Assembly: GCA_004431415.1 (NCBI GenBank)
Contig: QPMI01000038.1
Coordinates: 186,001-250,000, forward strand
DNA: 64,000 nucleotides
DNA from: Cyanophora paradoxa
Lineage: Eukaryota; Glaucocystophyceae; Cyanophorales; Cyanophoraceae
Direction: 5' to 3'
A program made the position numbers and the translations under genes. The notes below the pieces were generated by a model. That model was given only the letters and a program-made list of their open reading frames with translations, had not been told where the DNA came from and did not search any database. Below, piece by piece: positions 35,458-49,829 of this stretch (the first letter of the stretch is position 1; each line of letters starts with the position of its first letter).

Positions 35458-37951
35458 TCAGCCGAGGCGCATGAACTTGTTGGGGAGGGCCGAGGCGGAG
35501 CCGGTGGCGGCGCAGGCGGGGCAGGGCCCGGTGGCGAGGACGCTGGCGAGGGCGCCGACAGCGGGGCGGCCGGCGCTCGAGTCGGCGCGGGGGCGGACGA
35601 CGAGGCCCGAGCCGCCGCACTGGCGGCAGGCGCAGCTCTCGGCGTCGCCCTCGGCGGGGGCCATGCCGAGGGCGGCGAGGTCGCCCTCCTTGAGGGGCCG
35701 CAGGCTCGAGATGGCGGCGGCCGAGGCCTGGATGACGTGGCCGTGGCGGCCGCGCGGCGGGGCCACCGCGTCGGCGCGGAAGGCCGTCTCCAGCAGCGCC
35801 ACCACCGCCTCCCGGTCCCGCGGCGCCGCCTTGAGCTCCGTCACGCCGCCGCTGCCCGCCGCCGCCGGCGCCGCAGCTGCCGGGGCCGCCGGGGCGAGGG
35901 CCGGGGCGGCGGGCGCGGGGGAGAAGCGGGCGAGGAAGCGCTGGAGGCGGCCGGGGCCGGCGGCCTCCATCCGGTCGTGGTGGGGCCGGCGGAAGAGCGG
36001 GCGGACCTCCTTCTCGAGGACGTGCACGGCCGACATCCAGGCGCCCACGGTCGCGAAGAAGAGCACGGAGACGACGGGGGCGGCGGCCGGGAGCGAGCCG
36101 AAGCCGAAGAGGCAGAGCTGCTGGATGAAGGAGCCGCCCGACTTGCCCAGGAGGTGCCCCATGACGTCCACGGCCGCCTTGCCCTTCTGCTTGGCCTCGC
36201 GGTCGAGCGGGATGTAGACCATCTCCTTGGTCGGGTCGAAGAGGGCGTACTTGGTCGACTTGGAGAGGGCGTTGACGACGGAGCCGATCCAGCAGGTGAA
36301 GAGGAGCGGGGACATGCCGAGGGCGGCGCCGGGGCCGGCGATGGCGCCCGGGAAGAGGACGGCGGCGAGGAAGGCGACGGAGGTGAGGCCGATGACGACG
36401 GGGGTGGACATGGCGGAGAGGCCCCAGCCGCAGCGCGGGAGCATGTACTTGGAGAGCACCATCGTCACGAAGGTCGCGAAGCCCGTGATCATGGAGACGT
36501 GCCCCATGAAGAAGCTGTACTCGCTCGGGTTCGGGAAGGCCATCTTGACCTCCGCCTTCCACATGATCTGCGGGAGAAAGAGAGGCGGGTGAGAAAGGGC
36601 CGGATCAAATGTTCTCGGCTTCGAATTCAAGTGCGGACCTCGACGAGGTTGATGGAGATTCCGTAGCAGACGACGAGGATGGCGAGGTTGCGGAGGAAGA
36701 CGGACTGGCTGATGCTCTGCCACGACTCGTTGAGGGACATCCGCTTCTTCTTCTTGAGCTTGGCGGGGCCCTCGGCGGCCGCCTGCGCCGCCTCCGCCTC
36801 GCGCGCCTCCGCCTTGCGCGCCTCGTGCTCGTGGTGGCTCGCGTGGTGCTTGATCACCGTGTTGTGGATGAGCCAGTAGAGGCCGCAGATCGCCACGCCG
36901 GCGACGCACACCGAACCCATCAGGTACTTCAGCGAGACGCCCCACTTGTCGATGCCGGCCGGCAGCACGTCCCGCAGCTTCGAGAAGTACTTAACGAAGA
37001 GCCCCGCCATGAAGAGCGCCGGCGTGTTGCCCGCGATGCCTGCCCTGAGGGTGAGAAAAGGAAGAGGAGAGAGAGAGAGAAGAAGGGAGGAGGGAAGGGC
37101 GGACCGAGGACGGGGTAGAGGCGGGTCGCCTCCTCGACGCTGCAGATGTCGTTCGCGAAGGACCAGAAGCCCATCGAGAGGATGACGGAGCCCCACATCT
37201 CCGCCAGGACGTAGAAGAGCGAGAAGGTCCAGTTCTCGAAGATGGCGATCGGCCCGCGGAAGCCGGCCGGCAGCGTCGCCCGGAGGTACTCCGCCGCGGC
37301 GTGCGGGTGCAGGATGTGCTGCGCGCGCCGGGCGGGTCGGCGGGGCGCGTGAAGGCGGTGGGGTGCGGGGCGGGGCGGGGCGGGGCGGACCCGCATCGGG
37401 TACAGGACGGTGGCGAAGAGGCCGAAGAAGGCGACGAACGGGGCGACGGAGGCGTAGAAGAGGTGCTCGCGCGAGAGGACCTCGGCAGCGCGCGTGTACG
37501 CCATCATCACCAGGATGGCCGCCGGCACCACGATCCACGTCTTCAGGAAGGGGATCGCCTCGGCGCCCGAGCCCGGCGCCGTGATGACGAGCACATCCTG
37601 CGCTCGCAATGCGTCGGCGGCGAATCGGGGCGGGGACGGGCGGCTGCGGCGGCGGACCTTCGTGTCCCGCAGGACGCAGTACCCGAAGAGGATGAGGAAG
37701 AACATGAAGAGCATCGGGACGGACTTCTTGAGGCAGTACTTCTCGTCCACCTTCTCGTACTTCGCCTTGAGCCACGCCACGATGCCCTTGGGGGCCGGCG
37801 CGGCAGCCTCGCCCTCCTCCGCCGGCTGGCCGCTCGCGCTGGGGGCGGCGCCGCGGCCCGCAAAGCGCTTCTGGAGGGCCCGCGCAACCACGAAGAAGAT
37901 CGTGAGCGCTCCGAAGGGCAGCGCGCGGCCTGCCCCGGAGAGCGCTGGCAT
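35458..37951 (-). CDS. NTT: Plastid-type ATP/ADP nucleotide translocase with extra cysteine-rich C-terminus
   Basis: Diagnostic NTT text is clear: FLILFGYCVLRDTK, DVLVITAPGSGAEAIPFLKT, IFENWTFSLFYVLAEMWGSV, LSMGFWSFANDICSVEEATR, FNP-like MAFPNPSEYSFFMG and TKYALFDPTKEMVYIPLD. About eleven or twelve hydrophobic helices are seen. These carriers exchange ATP for ADP plus phosphate across plastid envelopes or parasite membranes. The ATG at 37951 is the first in-frame methionine. It is followed by a hydrophobic stretch (FGALTIFFVVARAL); the frame is open further upstream to 38224, so a leader may be missed. After the last helix there is an Ala/Pro linker and a tail with CACRQCGGSG and CPACAATGSAS, a DnaJ-like CxxCxGxG zinc-finger pattern that ordinary NTTs lack. 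Introns near 37615, 37325, 37060 and 36590. Confidence 0.92.
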
Positions 37952-39780
37952 GATCGCTGCTGCGGCAGACTGGAGAGCCGGGTTTGAGCTGGCCTGGGTG
38001 ATCGGGCTGCTCTGTATTCTCGATGTGGAACTGCTGGACTGGTTGGCGATAGCCCGGAAGCCGCCGCGCCGCCGCCGGAGCGAGGGCTTGAACCCGTCAA
38101 AGTCTGGAATGGCGGGGACGCTCCCGTCGGCGCCATCACGCCTCAAAGACTTCAGAAATGACCTGCCCTCGTTGCCGAGACCACAAGCGCGCCACGCGCG
38201 GCGGAAAGCGAACTCTGGAGGCACGTGAAGATGGGCGCCCGGTCAGACCGGATATTTAGCTGGCGGGGTGCGGATCATCGGGACACGCACCAGATCGCGT
38301 CGCATTCTCCACTTGCCGCTGAAGACGCCGCCGCACGCAGCGCGGAAAGCTCGGGTTGGGCATCCGATCAAGGTGGACCCCAGAAGGACCGGCCGCGGAG
38401 GCCGCGGGATCGGCGCGCAATACGCTGGCATTCTCCAATGCAGGAAGACGACCAAGACTCGCCAGCGAGCTGGCGAACGCCATCGGCGAGAACTGATGAA
38501 GAGGGCAACTGCGACCCTTGATTGACTGCGGGGCCCTTGTGGGAGCTGTTCTGGAGAGCGCGGGTGACGAAGTGGATAGCTAGCGTCCTCGCCGGCCGCG
38601 AACAGGACGGTGAGCGTCCGCCGGTCGAGCTTGCTGAAAATCCACGGGGGTACCGCAGCTCGATCGGCCCAACCCTCGGCCGCGGCTCGGCGGCCCTTCC
38701 CGGCTTCGTCCGCGCCAGATGTGCCTAGTGCGTTGTATTCTATCCAGCTGCGTATTCTAGCTAGCGCGCTTTGACCACGTGCTTGCTTAGCGGCGCGGTC
38801 TGCTTGCGCGCTCGGCCGAGCCTGTAGGGCATTCGGCATAGCTTAAGCGAGCGCAACCGCTTCCCCGGCAGCCGCTGGATCCGCTCAATCTCTTGGTGGA
38901 CCGTCGGTCTTCGCAGCGCAGTGAGCACGAAGCCGCGCGGCTCGATCCGCTGCATATGCGTTCTTTCATTGACTGGTATGATTAGTGACCCGCATGGCCT
39001 AGGGGTCGCTTGGGGAGTTCGAGCCGGCGCGCTCCGGCAGTTCGCGGCGGCGCGCTCCGGCAGTTCGTTCCTCCTGCCGCCTGCCGCGCCTCGTCCTTCG
39101 CGCGCGGTTTCGAGCTTGCCTTTTTTGCGCAATATACGACTCGATGGGAGCGTTTTATCGCAGGTTGCGCCGTGATCGGAGGGCGACAGTCGCGTCTTAA
39201 GGTTCTGGTTGGCGAGTCCCTTCGAGCCTCCGACACTCAGCTTGTTCTGCATAAACGTATACCCTCGAAGGGTGCGCATGCCCTCCCTGTGGTGCCGCAG
39301 GGGTTTTGACGGCTCCCCCGGCAGTTTATCGGGTGTACCCCTCCACAGCGGGCCGGCCGCTCGAAGTGGACTTGTCCGTCGGACTCGCCTTGCCGACGTC
39401 ACGCCCGCTCCAAGGATGACCGTCACGCCCTGGGTCCGGTGCGCAAGTTGCCTGTACCCCCCTCCCGGGGCCACGCGATATGGGGGTCGTTGGAAAGCCG
39501 GCGACGCGGTCCGCGCGAGTCAGACGCCCGCCCGCTCGGGATCGGGGTCAGTTTGCCCGTTTTGGGTGAGGAGCTATGTCCTCCGCTGACTGCGCTCCGC
39601 TGCCTGCTTTCAGGCCTTGAAGCTCGTGAGGTGAGACAGCTGCCACGCGCCTTGGCCGTCGCCGGCGGCTAGCGCCTGCGGGCGCCGTGAAGCCCTGCCA
39701 CCGCCCTTCTCCCTCCCGTCTCATCTTCTCGTCTAATGCCCGACCGACAGCAGTACCCCCGTTGAGCCGCTGCTCCCGGA
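37952..39780. other. Intergenic region upstream of the translocase
   Basis: The first 270 bp may contain a missed leader exon of the translocase. Beyond that, open frames have no domain or splice support. A short tandem duplication gcgcgctccggcagttcg occurs at about 39028-39075. Nothing else is recognised. Confidence 0.5.
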
Positions 39781-40045
39781 TCGTTCGGGTCCACGACCCG
39801 TTCGAGGGGACGGGCGCAAGAGGGGACGGGATGCGCCGCCGCCGTCCCCGCCCCGCCCCGCCCCGCCCCGCCCCGCCCCGCCCCGGCGCCGCCGCCGCCG
39901 CCGCCGCAAACGCCCGGCCCGGCCCGCCCGGCCCTCCTCCCCCCCCTCATCCTCGTCGTCCTCGTCCGAGGAGGACAAGAACTCGCCCAAGAGCGCCAAG
40001 AGCGGGCGCAGCGGAGCCAGTGGGGTGCGCCGCCGCCGCCCCACC
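39780..40045 (+). pseudogene. Scrambled fragment copied from the TMEM237-like gene
   Basis: Two blocks match the gene at 46788-49145 nearly base for base, on the opposite strand. 39797-39821 (gacccgttcgaggggacggg) matches its NDPFEGTGA exon. 39946-40045 (reading EEDKNSPKSAKSGRSGASG, then gtgcgccgccgccgcccc) matches its EDDKDSPKSAKSGRSGASG exon plus the start of the following intron. The order of the two blocks is swapped relative to the parent, and they are separated by (CCCCG)n and (CCG)n repeats. Intron sequence is included, so it came from DNA rather than spliced RNA. Confidence 0.75.
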
Positions 40046-40660
40046 GCTCGCTGTCAGAGTCTCCATGGAACGTTAACCTGTGTTGCGATGCGGGCGCGCT
40101 CTGCTGAACGCTGTGTATACGTATACGTACGTGTGCTGCGTTCAGGCGAAAAATCCCGCGCACGAACAAGTACCCCCCCTTATTCGGAACAACTCGTACT
40201 ATATAGCTAGTGACAGTGACCGTCGGATATACCGGACGGCCGCGCGCGGGCGCCGCCGCCGCCGCGCCGGCCGCGCCCGGCGGCCGCAGCCCGCGACGAG
40301 TCGACGTCTCAGCTCGTGACTCTCATCACTGAGTCACACGGACTCTCCGAGGCTCGTGCCAATCACACTCATTGTCACAAAGTTGTCAGAACTTGTCACA
40401 GTGTGCTCCGCTTGGCGCGACTCTGTAAAATTCAACGCGTACGCGACTGACACTAGTGCTGCCGATACAAAAAGAAGAGCTGGATAGTCTATTCAAAGAA
40501 TAGATAGACGGACTCAACGGGGGCGCTGGCGGGCGAGCCGCCGGTCCCCCTCACTGAAAAGAGGGGCGCAAGAAGGCCGAGGGGAGCGGCGCGGAGAGAG
40601 GAAAGAAGGCTAGGGCGTCCCGGGAGGGAGGGGAGTTGGGCGGGGGGTTGGGCGGGGCGC
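40046..40660. other. Spacer downstream of the kinase gene
   Basis: No gene is recognised. The part 40300-40520 is AT-richer and probably contains the 3' flank of the minus-strand kinase gene. Confidence 0.5.
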
Positions 40661-44034
<3,374 letters not shown>

Positions 44035-44401
44035 CTTGGGAGGGCCGCCTGAGCTGCTGCCTCGGCTGCCTGGCTCCTCTGCTGAGTTGCTCGCCCTCTA
44101 GAGAGCAGCAACTGCAGCTACTGGGCAACGCCTGCGGCCGAAGAAGCTAAGCTCCGGACGGGCTCAGATTCGCCACGCCCGTCACGAGGGGGACCAGGGC
44201 TCTGCAGTATGGAATTTCTACAGCTTTAGCTTCCGACTGCACACGCGGGGCAGCTGGGCAGTTCGCCGGTGCAGCTCCGGAATTGGGGCGTCAGGAAATA
44301 CGATACCCTCGGCGTCAACACGGCCAAAATGCAACGAGAACGAGCGCCAAGACACGGCCGGCGCACAAGCGCTAGCTAGCGCCGCAGCACCGCGCCGAAG
44401 C
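44035..44401. promoter_or_regulatory. Divergent promoter region between kinase and LRR gene
   Basis: The kinase reads left from 44034, and the next gene reads right from about 44402 or later. No TATA box is evident. No other gene is seen. Confidence 0.4.
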
Positions 44402-44607
44402 GATGTGGAGGACGAAGTGGAAGGCAGGCGATGCGGCTGGCGAGCCCAGCGGCGACGAAACGCGTTCGCTTTCGCTGCCAGCGGCTCCGGCGGCCACTCC
44501 GACTACTGCGGTTCGCACACGATCTCGTCGATATGGGCCGGCTACGCTCTGACCGGACCGCTGTGCTGGCCGCGCAGGAATATTAATCGCCGCTCCTCGC
44601 CCTGCCG

Positions 44608-46563
44608 GACGCGCTGCTGCTTCACATCATCCGCCTGGCGTGCGCTTGCGAAGATGACGGCAGCGACGAGCCGTTCTGCTGCGGTCGAATGGAGGCGAAG
44701 CTGCGCGCCATCGACGCGAGCTCAGCCGCTCCGCCCGAGCGGGAATCGATATCGGCGCTGTGGATCGATCTGCGGCGGCTGTGCCGCCTGCGGAGAGTGT
44801 GCCGGCGGCTCGCGGAGCTGGTGGAGTCAGGCGGCGCGGCGCCGAGAGCGCGGCTAGAGCTGCAGCTCTCCTCCGATTCCTTCGAGTCCAGCGGCAGCGC
44901 ACACGAGCAGCTGGACCGCGTGTGCGCGGGCGCGGCGCGCGTGGGCGGCATCGAGGAGCTCGATCTGAACCTTTGGGCCGCGGTCTGTGCCCTTCCAGCT
45001 CGTCCTCCTTGCTTTTAAATATATCTAACGACGCGCCTCTGCAACTGCAGGGCAACCAGGACCAAAACCTCCCCGCTTTCTCCCTGGCGCCGCTCGCCCG
45101 CCTCCGCTCGCTGCGCGCCCTGCGCGTGGGCTCGGAAGTCCGACCCCTTTGGTTCTACGGCACTCTGGCGCCCGAGCACGTCGCCGCGCTGACCGACCTC
45201 CCCCGCCTCGCCCGCCTCGACTTTCGGGGCGACGCCACCTCAATCCGCGACCTGTCGAACGGCTTCTCGCTCAGCCCGGCGGCCCTCGCGGCCCTCTCGC
45301 CGCTCCCCCTCGCCGCGCTCCGGGCGAACGTCCTCTTGGACGAGAGCAGCGAGGGCTCAAGCGTCGACAGCAGCGAGGGCGGCGAGATCGACGACGGAGG
45401 CGTTGGAGATGGAGGCAAGGCGGCCCGTGAGCTCCTCCGCGCGCTCTCGGGCGTCGCCGCGGCCTTCCCGGCGCTCCAGCGGCTTCTTCTTTATGGGGAT
45501 TTCTACTGCGGCCTGGACGATTTCCTCGCGGCCCTTGCCCCGCTCAAGTCCCTCCAGAGTGCGCTCTAGCAGAGCGCCTCCAAGCCACAGGAGGTCTTGA
45601 CGCCGTCGAACTTCCGCGCAGCTCTCGAGCTCTGCTCGACTCAGTACTGCGGCCTCTCGAGCCTCGCGCCGCTCGCCTCCTTTCCCCGGCTGGAGCACCT
45701 CGCGCTGGACATGTTCCTCTCGGACGGAATCGATCTCCGCCCCATCTCCTCGCTGACCTCCCTCCGATGTGCGCGCCCGCCCCGCATCAATCTGCGCCCC
45801 TACTCTCTGACTGGCCATGGGGTTCGGTGCACAGCGCTCGATCTTGGCCCAGGATCCTCTGAATTGACTGGGGATGTGTCTGGGGGGAATCTTTCCGTCC
45901 TCGAGCCGCTCACCCGCCTGGAAGCAGTCCGTCTCCACATCGGCTTGAACGGCTCGACATTCGACCCCTCCAGGCTCCTCTTCCTCGCGCCCCGCATCCG
46001 CTGTCTCCATTTCTCCGCTGTCCGCATGACCGTCGCCCTGATTGACGCCCTCCTGCGCTTCCCCGCCCTTCAGGCGAGGCCGCCCCGCCGCCGCCGTCCC
46101 AGCTGCCCGCGCCCCCCTGACCGCCTCCGCAGGACATCACTCTCGGTCTTCGTGAATCTGAATGCTCGGAGGCGCTCTCTGGACGTTCGCTGTCCCCGTG
46201 GGGCAGCGTGCGGGCCCTCGCGTTCTCCAACAGCGGTGTGCGGGCCTGCATACCACTCTCGGCCGCGGTTCTCTCGGTGTGCCGCGGCACCCTATGCGTG
46301 AGACGCGGTCCCTCACGCCGCGGGTCACGCGAGCGCAGGGCATCGCGTACGACATGACGGGCCTGCGGGAGCTCTCCGTGGGCGGGGGCGTGCAGCTGCC
46401 CCTTCCGCTGCCCGCCGGCGCCGGCGCCGCCCTCCGCGGCCGCCTCCGCCGCCTGCGGGCGCGCGTCGTGGACGAGAAAGCCGACGCGGCGACGCAGTCC
46501 GAGCAGCGCGCCCTGCAGGCCGTGCGCCCCGGCCCGGGCCCCGGGCCCCTCGCCGCGTTCTGA
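44608..46563 (+). CDS. F-box/LRR-like protein, 5' end disturbed
   Basis: The first recognisable element is an F-box-like helix, LPDALLLHIIRLACACEDDG (44609-44668), then WIDLRRLCRLRRVCRRLAEL. LRR text follows: VGGIEELDLNLWAAV, LRSLRALRVGSEV, LPRLARLDFRGDATSIRDLS, FPALQRLLLYGDFYCGL, FPRLEHLALDMFLSDGIDL, LTRLEAVRLHIGL, RIRCLHFSAVRM and MTGLRELSVGGG, ending at TGA 46563. One intron begins GC (46074-46132). The frame of the F-box meets a TAA at 44587-44589 with no AG acceptor between it and the F-box. A tempting upstream exon (ATG 44402) cannot therefore be joined in phase. Either the start uses an unrecognised splice form, or the gene is damaged. The LRR part is well supported. Confidence 0.65.
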
Positions 46564-46787
46564 CCCGCCGGACCGGCGGCATGCGCAGGAGCTGGAGCGC
46601 GCCGTCGGCGTCAGAGTCGAAGCCCCAAAGGGCTTCCGATAGCCCCGCAGCTAAGCCTTCCGATAGATAGTCTCTAGTATCTCCACGAGCGTTGAATCCG
46701 TGAAGCGGAATAGGGATAGATAGCAATTGCACATTGAATCGAGCTCGAGCAAGGGCAGGCCGCTGCAGGCCGGCGCCGGGGCGGGGG

Positions 46788-49145
46788 CTAGACAATGCCC
46801 GGGGCGGAGATGGCGACGACGGGGCGGCCCGGGAGGGAGGCGGCGCGGCCGGCGCCGCGGGCGGCCTGGGCGCGCTCCTGCTGCGCCTGCGCCTGCACGG
46901 CGGCCTGCGCGTGCAGCAGGTCCGCGATCTCCGCCTGGCTCGGCGGCTTCCCGCCCTCTGCGCCCCCCTAGATAAGCGAGGCTCGCGGGGGCGAGAACAC
47001 GGAGGGGCGGACCGCGGAGCTCGGGGTTGCCGTAGATGAAGAGCGCGCGGTTGGAGAGGTTGAAGAGGTAGGGCCGCATCTCGACGCAGACGAGGAGCCA
47101 GGCCGCCAGGCAGCACGCCACCCGCGCGATCGTCAGCCCGTGCCACGCGCTCAGCGTCTTGTTGAAGTCCGCGTCCGGCGCCTCCAGCTCGTACCTGAGC
47201 AGCGCCCACCTCAGCCTCGCGAGGGCGGCGGCCCGGCCCGGGCCCCGGGGGCGCGCGCCAGCGGGGCACGCGGTCGTTGGCGTAGTAGAAGAGGTCGTCG
47301 GCCGGCGTGTTCAGCACGCAGAAGAGGACGCAGAGGACGTACACTGCGCATGCGCGGGCGGGGAGCGCTCAGAGGGGGTACGCGGAGGGCACGATAAGGG
47401 GGGGGGGTACGGCGCGCACGGCCGATGAGGGAGGCGTCGGAGATGCGGAGGTAGGGCCGGTGGTACCTGGACGGCCGAGCCTGTTAGAAAAGAGAGATCG
47501 AATCAGATGCGAGCGGAGCTGTCACCAGTTGGCCATCTTGTCCTTGGCGAACTTGTCGACGGCGGCGGCGAGGCAGATGGTGGCGAGGCAGAGGTTGAGG
47601 CGGCCGAGGTGCGGGGCGATGGGGCTGTAGAAGCCGAGGAAGGGGACCCAGCCGGCGACCGCGTAGTTCAGGAAGAGCTGCAGGATCGAGATGCCGGCGA
47701 AGAGGCCCTGGCAGAACACGAAGAAGACCGACGTCACCTCCGCCACCGTCTGCGGTACGGCTGAGCTGGGGGTGGGGGAGAAGGAGAGGGGTACCGGCGC
47801 GCACGTCCATGAAGGCCTTGTAGGAGCCGACGACGTCGGCGGCGAGCTCCTCGGCGAGCTCGCGCTGCCGCGTGCGGCCCGCCTCCAGCTCCGCCCGCAG
47901 CCGCTCCGCAGTCACCTGGCGCCCGCGACCGTGAGGAGGGGGGGAGGGGGGCGACGCCCGGGCGGGGTACGCGGGGGGACCTTCTTGAAGGTGCCCGTCG
48001 TGGCGTTCTCGATGAAGAGGCGGTCGCGGACGGGGGGCGGCGCCGAGGGCGTCGCGCCCGTCCCCTCGAACGGGTCGTTGCCCATGACGGCGTCCCCGTC
48101 CCGCTCCTTCGCGTAGTCGTCCGACTCCAGGCCCTCCTCCGGGTCCTCCGGCACCCCGGGGATGCTCCTGCGCCGCCCGCGTGAGCCGAGGGGGGAAGGG
48201 AGGGCGGGAGGGGCCGGCCGGCGGCGCACATGGCCGCCCGCTTCTTTTTGTGGTGCTTCTTCTTTCTCCTCCGCGAGCCGTCCGACTTGGTCTGCGGGGC
48301 GGGGCGTCGGGGCAGGGCGGGGCAGGCCGGGCGGTGGGGCGGCGGCGGCGCACCCCGCTGGCGCCGCTGCGCCCGCTCTTGGCGCTCTTGGGCGAGTCCT
48401 TGTCATCCTCGGACGAGGACGACGATGAGGAGGAGGACGAGGAGCCTTCCTTCTTCTTTTTCTTCTTCTTCCTCCGCTCCTTCTTGTCCTTCTCCTTCTT
48501 CTCGTCGCCCGAGGCGCCCTTGTAGATCCCGTCGTCCTCTTCCGGGGGCGACTTGGCCGCCTCCTCGCCCTCGCCCTCCTTCCCCTTCCGCCTGGATCGC
48601 TCCCGCCGGACCTTCGGCTTGCCAGGCGTCCCGTCGTCCGCCTTCTCCTTGCCCTTCGAGGGCTTGGCCGGCGACTTAGGCTCCTCGGGCTCCTTCTCCG
48701 GGGCCCGCGGGGCCGGCGAGGGCGTCCGCGTCCGCGACCTCGCGGCCGGCGCGGCCTCGGGCGGCGTGCTCGGGTCCGCCCCGAGGCCCGTGCCCGCCGC
48801 CGCGTCCGCCCCCGTGGGCGTCGTGTCGCCCTCCACCGACTTGCGCCTCCGGACCTCCTTCCGCTCCTTCATGCCGCCCTCCTTCGGGATGCCCTCGATG
48901 GGCGGCACGCTCGGCGGCGGCTTCCGGAACCGCTTCTTCGGCGCGTCTCCGGCGACGCCCGTACCGGCAGCATCCGCCTCCGCCGGCGGCTGCGCGGGCT
49001 GCTCGTCCTGCTTCGCCCGCTGCGCCGCCGCCCGGTGCTCTGACGCCTCCTTCCGCAGCCGCTCGCGCTCCGCTATCGCATCGTCGAAGGAGCTCTCGTA
49101 GTCCTTCGGCGGCGACAGCGGCGTGCCCGCCGGCGAGCTCTTGCC
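46788..49145 (-). CDS. TMEM237: TMEM237-like four-TM ciliary transition-zone protein
   Basis: The N-terminal half is disordered and charged: SSPAGTPLSPPKDYESSFDD, EVRRRKSVEGDTTPTG, a Lys-rich block (KERRKKKKKKKEG), a Ser run, then DDYAKERDGDAVMGNDPFEG. A helix (ERLRAELEAGRTRQRELAEE) leads to paired membrane segments: TSVFFVFCQGLFAGISIL with LFLNYAVAGWVPFLGF, GRLNLCLATICLAAAVDKF, VYVLCVLFCVLNTPADDLFY, and LTIARVACCLAAWLLVCVEM. A short Ala/Gln-rich tail ends at TAG 46788. A long charged N-terminus, the GLFAG...YAVAG...LATICLAAAVDK core and the ISDASLI...LSAWHGLTIAR pattern match TMEM237, a component of the ciliary transition zone. The 5' end is open: an acceptor at about 49146 precedes GKSSPAG, and the first exon was not identified. 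The family call is good but made from memory of the pattern. Confidence 0.68.
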
Positions 49146-49829
49146 TGCCCGCGGCGGTTAGCGGGGAATACGTGTCGCGCTCCCAGTGAGATCCGGACCT
49201 GTCGACGAGGGGCCGGGCTGAGGCCCGCTGGGGCCAGCGCCGATTGGATCTAGCTTAGACTTGCCTCCTAGCGGCGGCAGCGCTCCGCCTGGGTGGCGCA
49301 GTGAGCATACGAGGCCGGGGCGATTTGAATCCTAGCTGCGCAGACGGACCTACGGGTCGCAGTGGCCGCGCTGGTATGCTGAGTGGAGGAAGTCTGATAG
49401 AGCGCAGAAGCGGCGTCAGCATCCGCGCGGGCTCCTAAGTGCTTAAGCGTCTGCAGGTCCAGCGCACCCCCGCGAGCCAGCTCCGCCAGACAGAGTGCCC
49501 AGCGAGGCTGGAGATGCTGAAGAGCTTATTCCAGATTCGCCCTGCGCGCGCGAGGACGCCTCTGAGGGCGCCAGCAGGAAGGAGCGGCAGTTCAAATGAG
49601 GCGGACCTCCTCGCCGATCGGGGCTAGAATCTTGGTCGTGAATGGGTTGTGGCCGCCCGAAGACGGTCCTGGCGACGGGTCCATGACGCGCTGCCCGGCT
49701 GCTGCTTGAGCAGCGCTTCTGTCCACGTACCCGGCCCCACCTTACCCCCCGGTCAGAAAACTTGATCCGGCCCGCACCGCTCCAAACGATGGCGTGGAGG
49801 TAGCATCGGCTGCGTTGCGGTTGGAGAGG
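49146..49829. promoter_or_regulatory. Divergent upstream region of TMEM237-like and TMEM8-like genes
   Basis: This probably contains the first exon of the TMEM237-like gene, possibly beginning at an ATG near 49303 (MLTAPPRRSAAARRQ), but phase could not be confirmed. No other gene is seen. Confidence 0.4.

Noticed and set aside
38761-39474. 237-codon minus-strand frame in the translocase upstream region
   Set aside because: Arg/Ser/Pro-biased text without any domain or conserved motif; contains short tandem duplication. Likely chance in GC-rich DNA.
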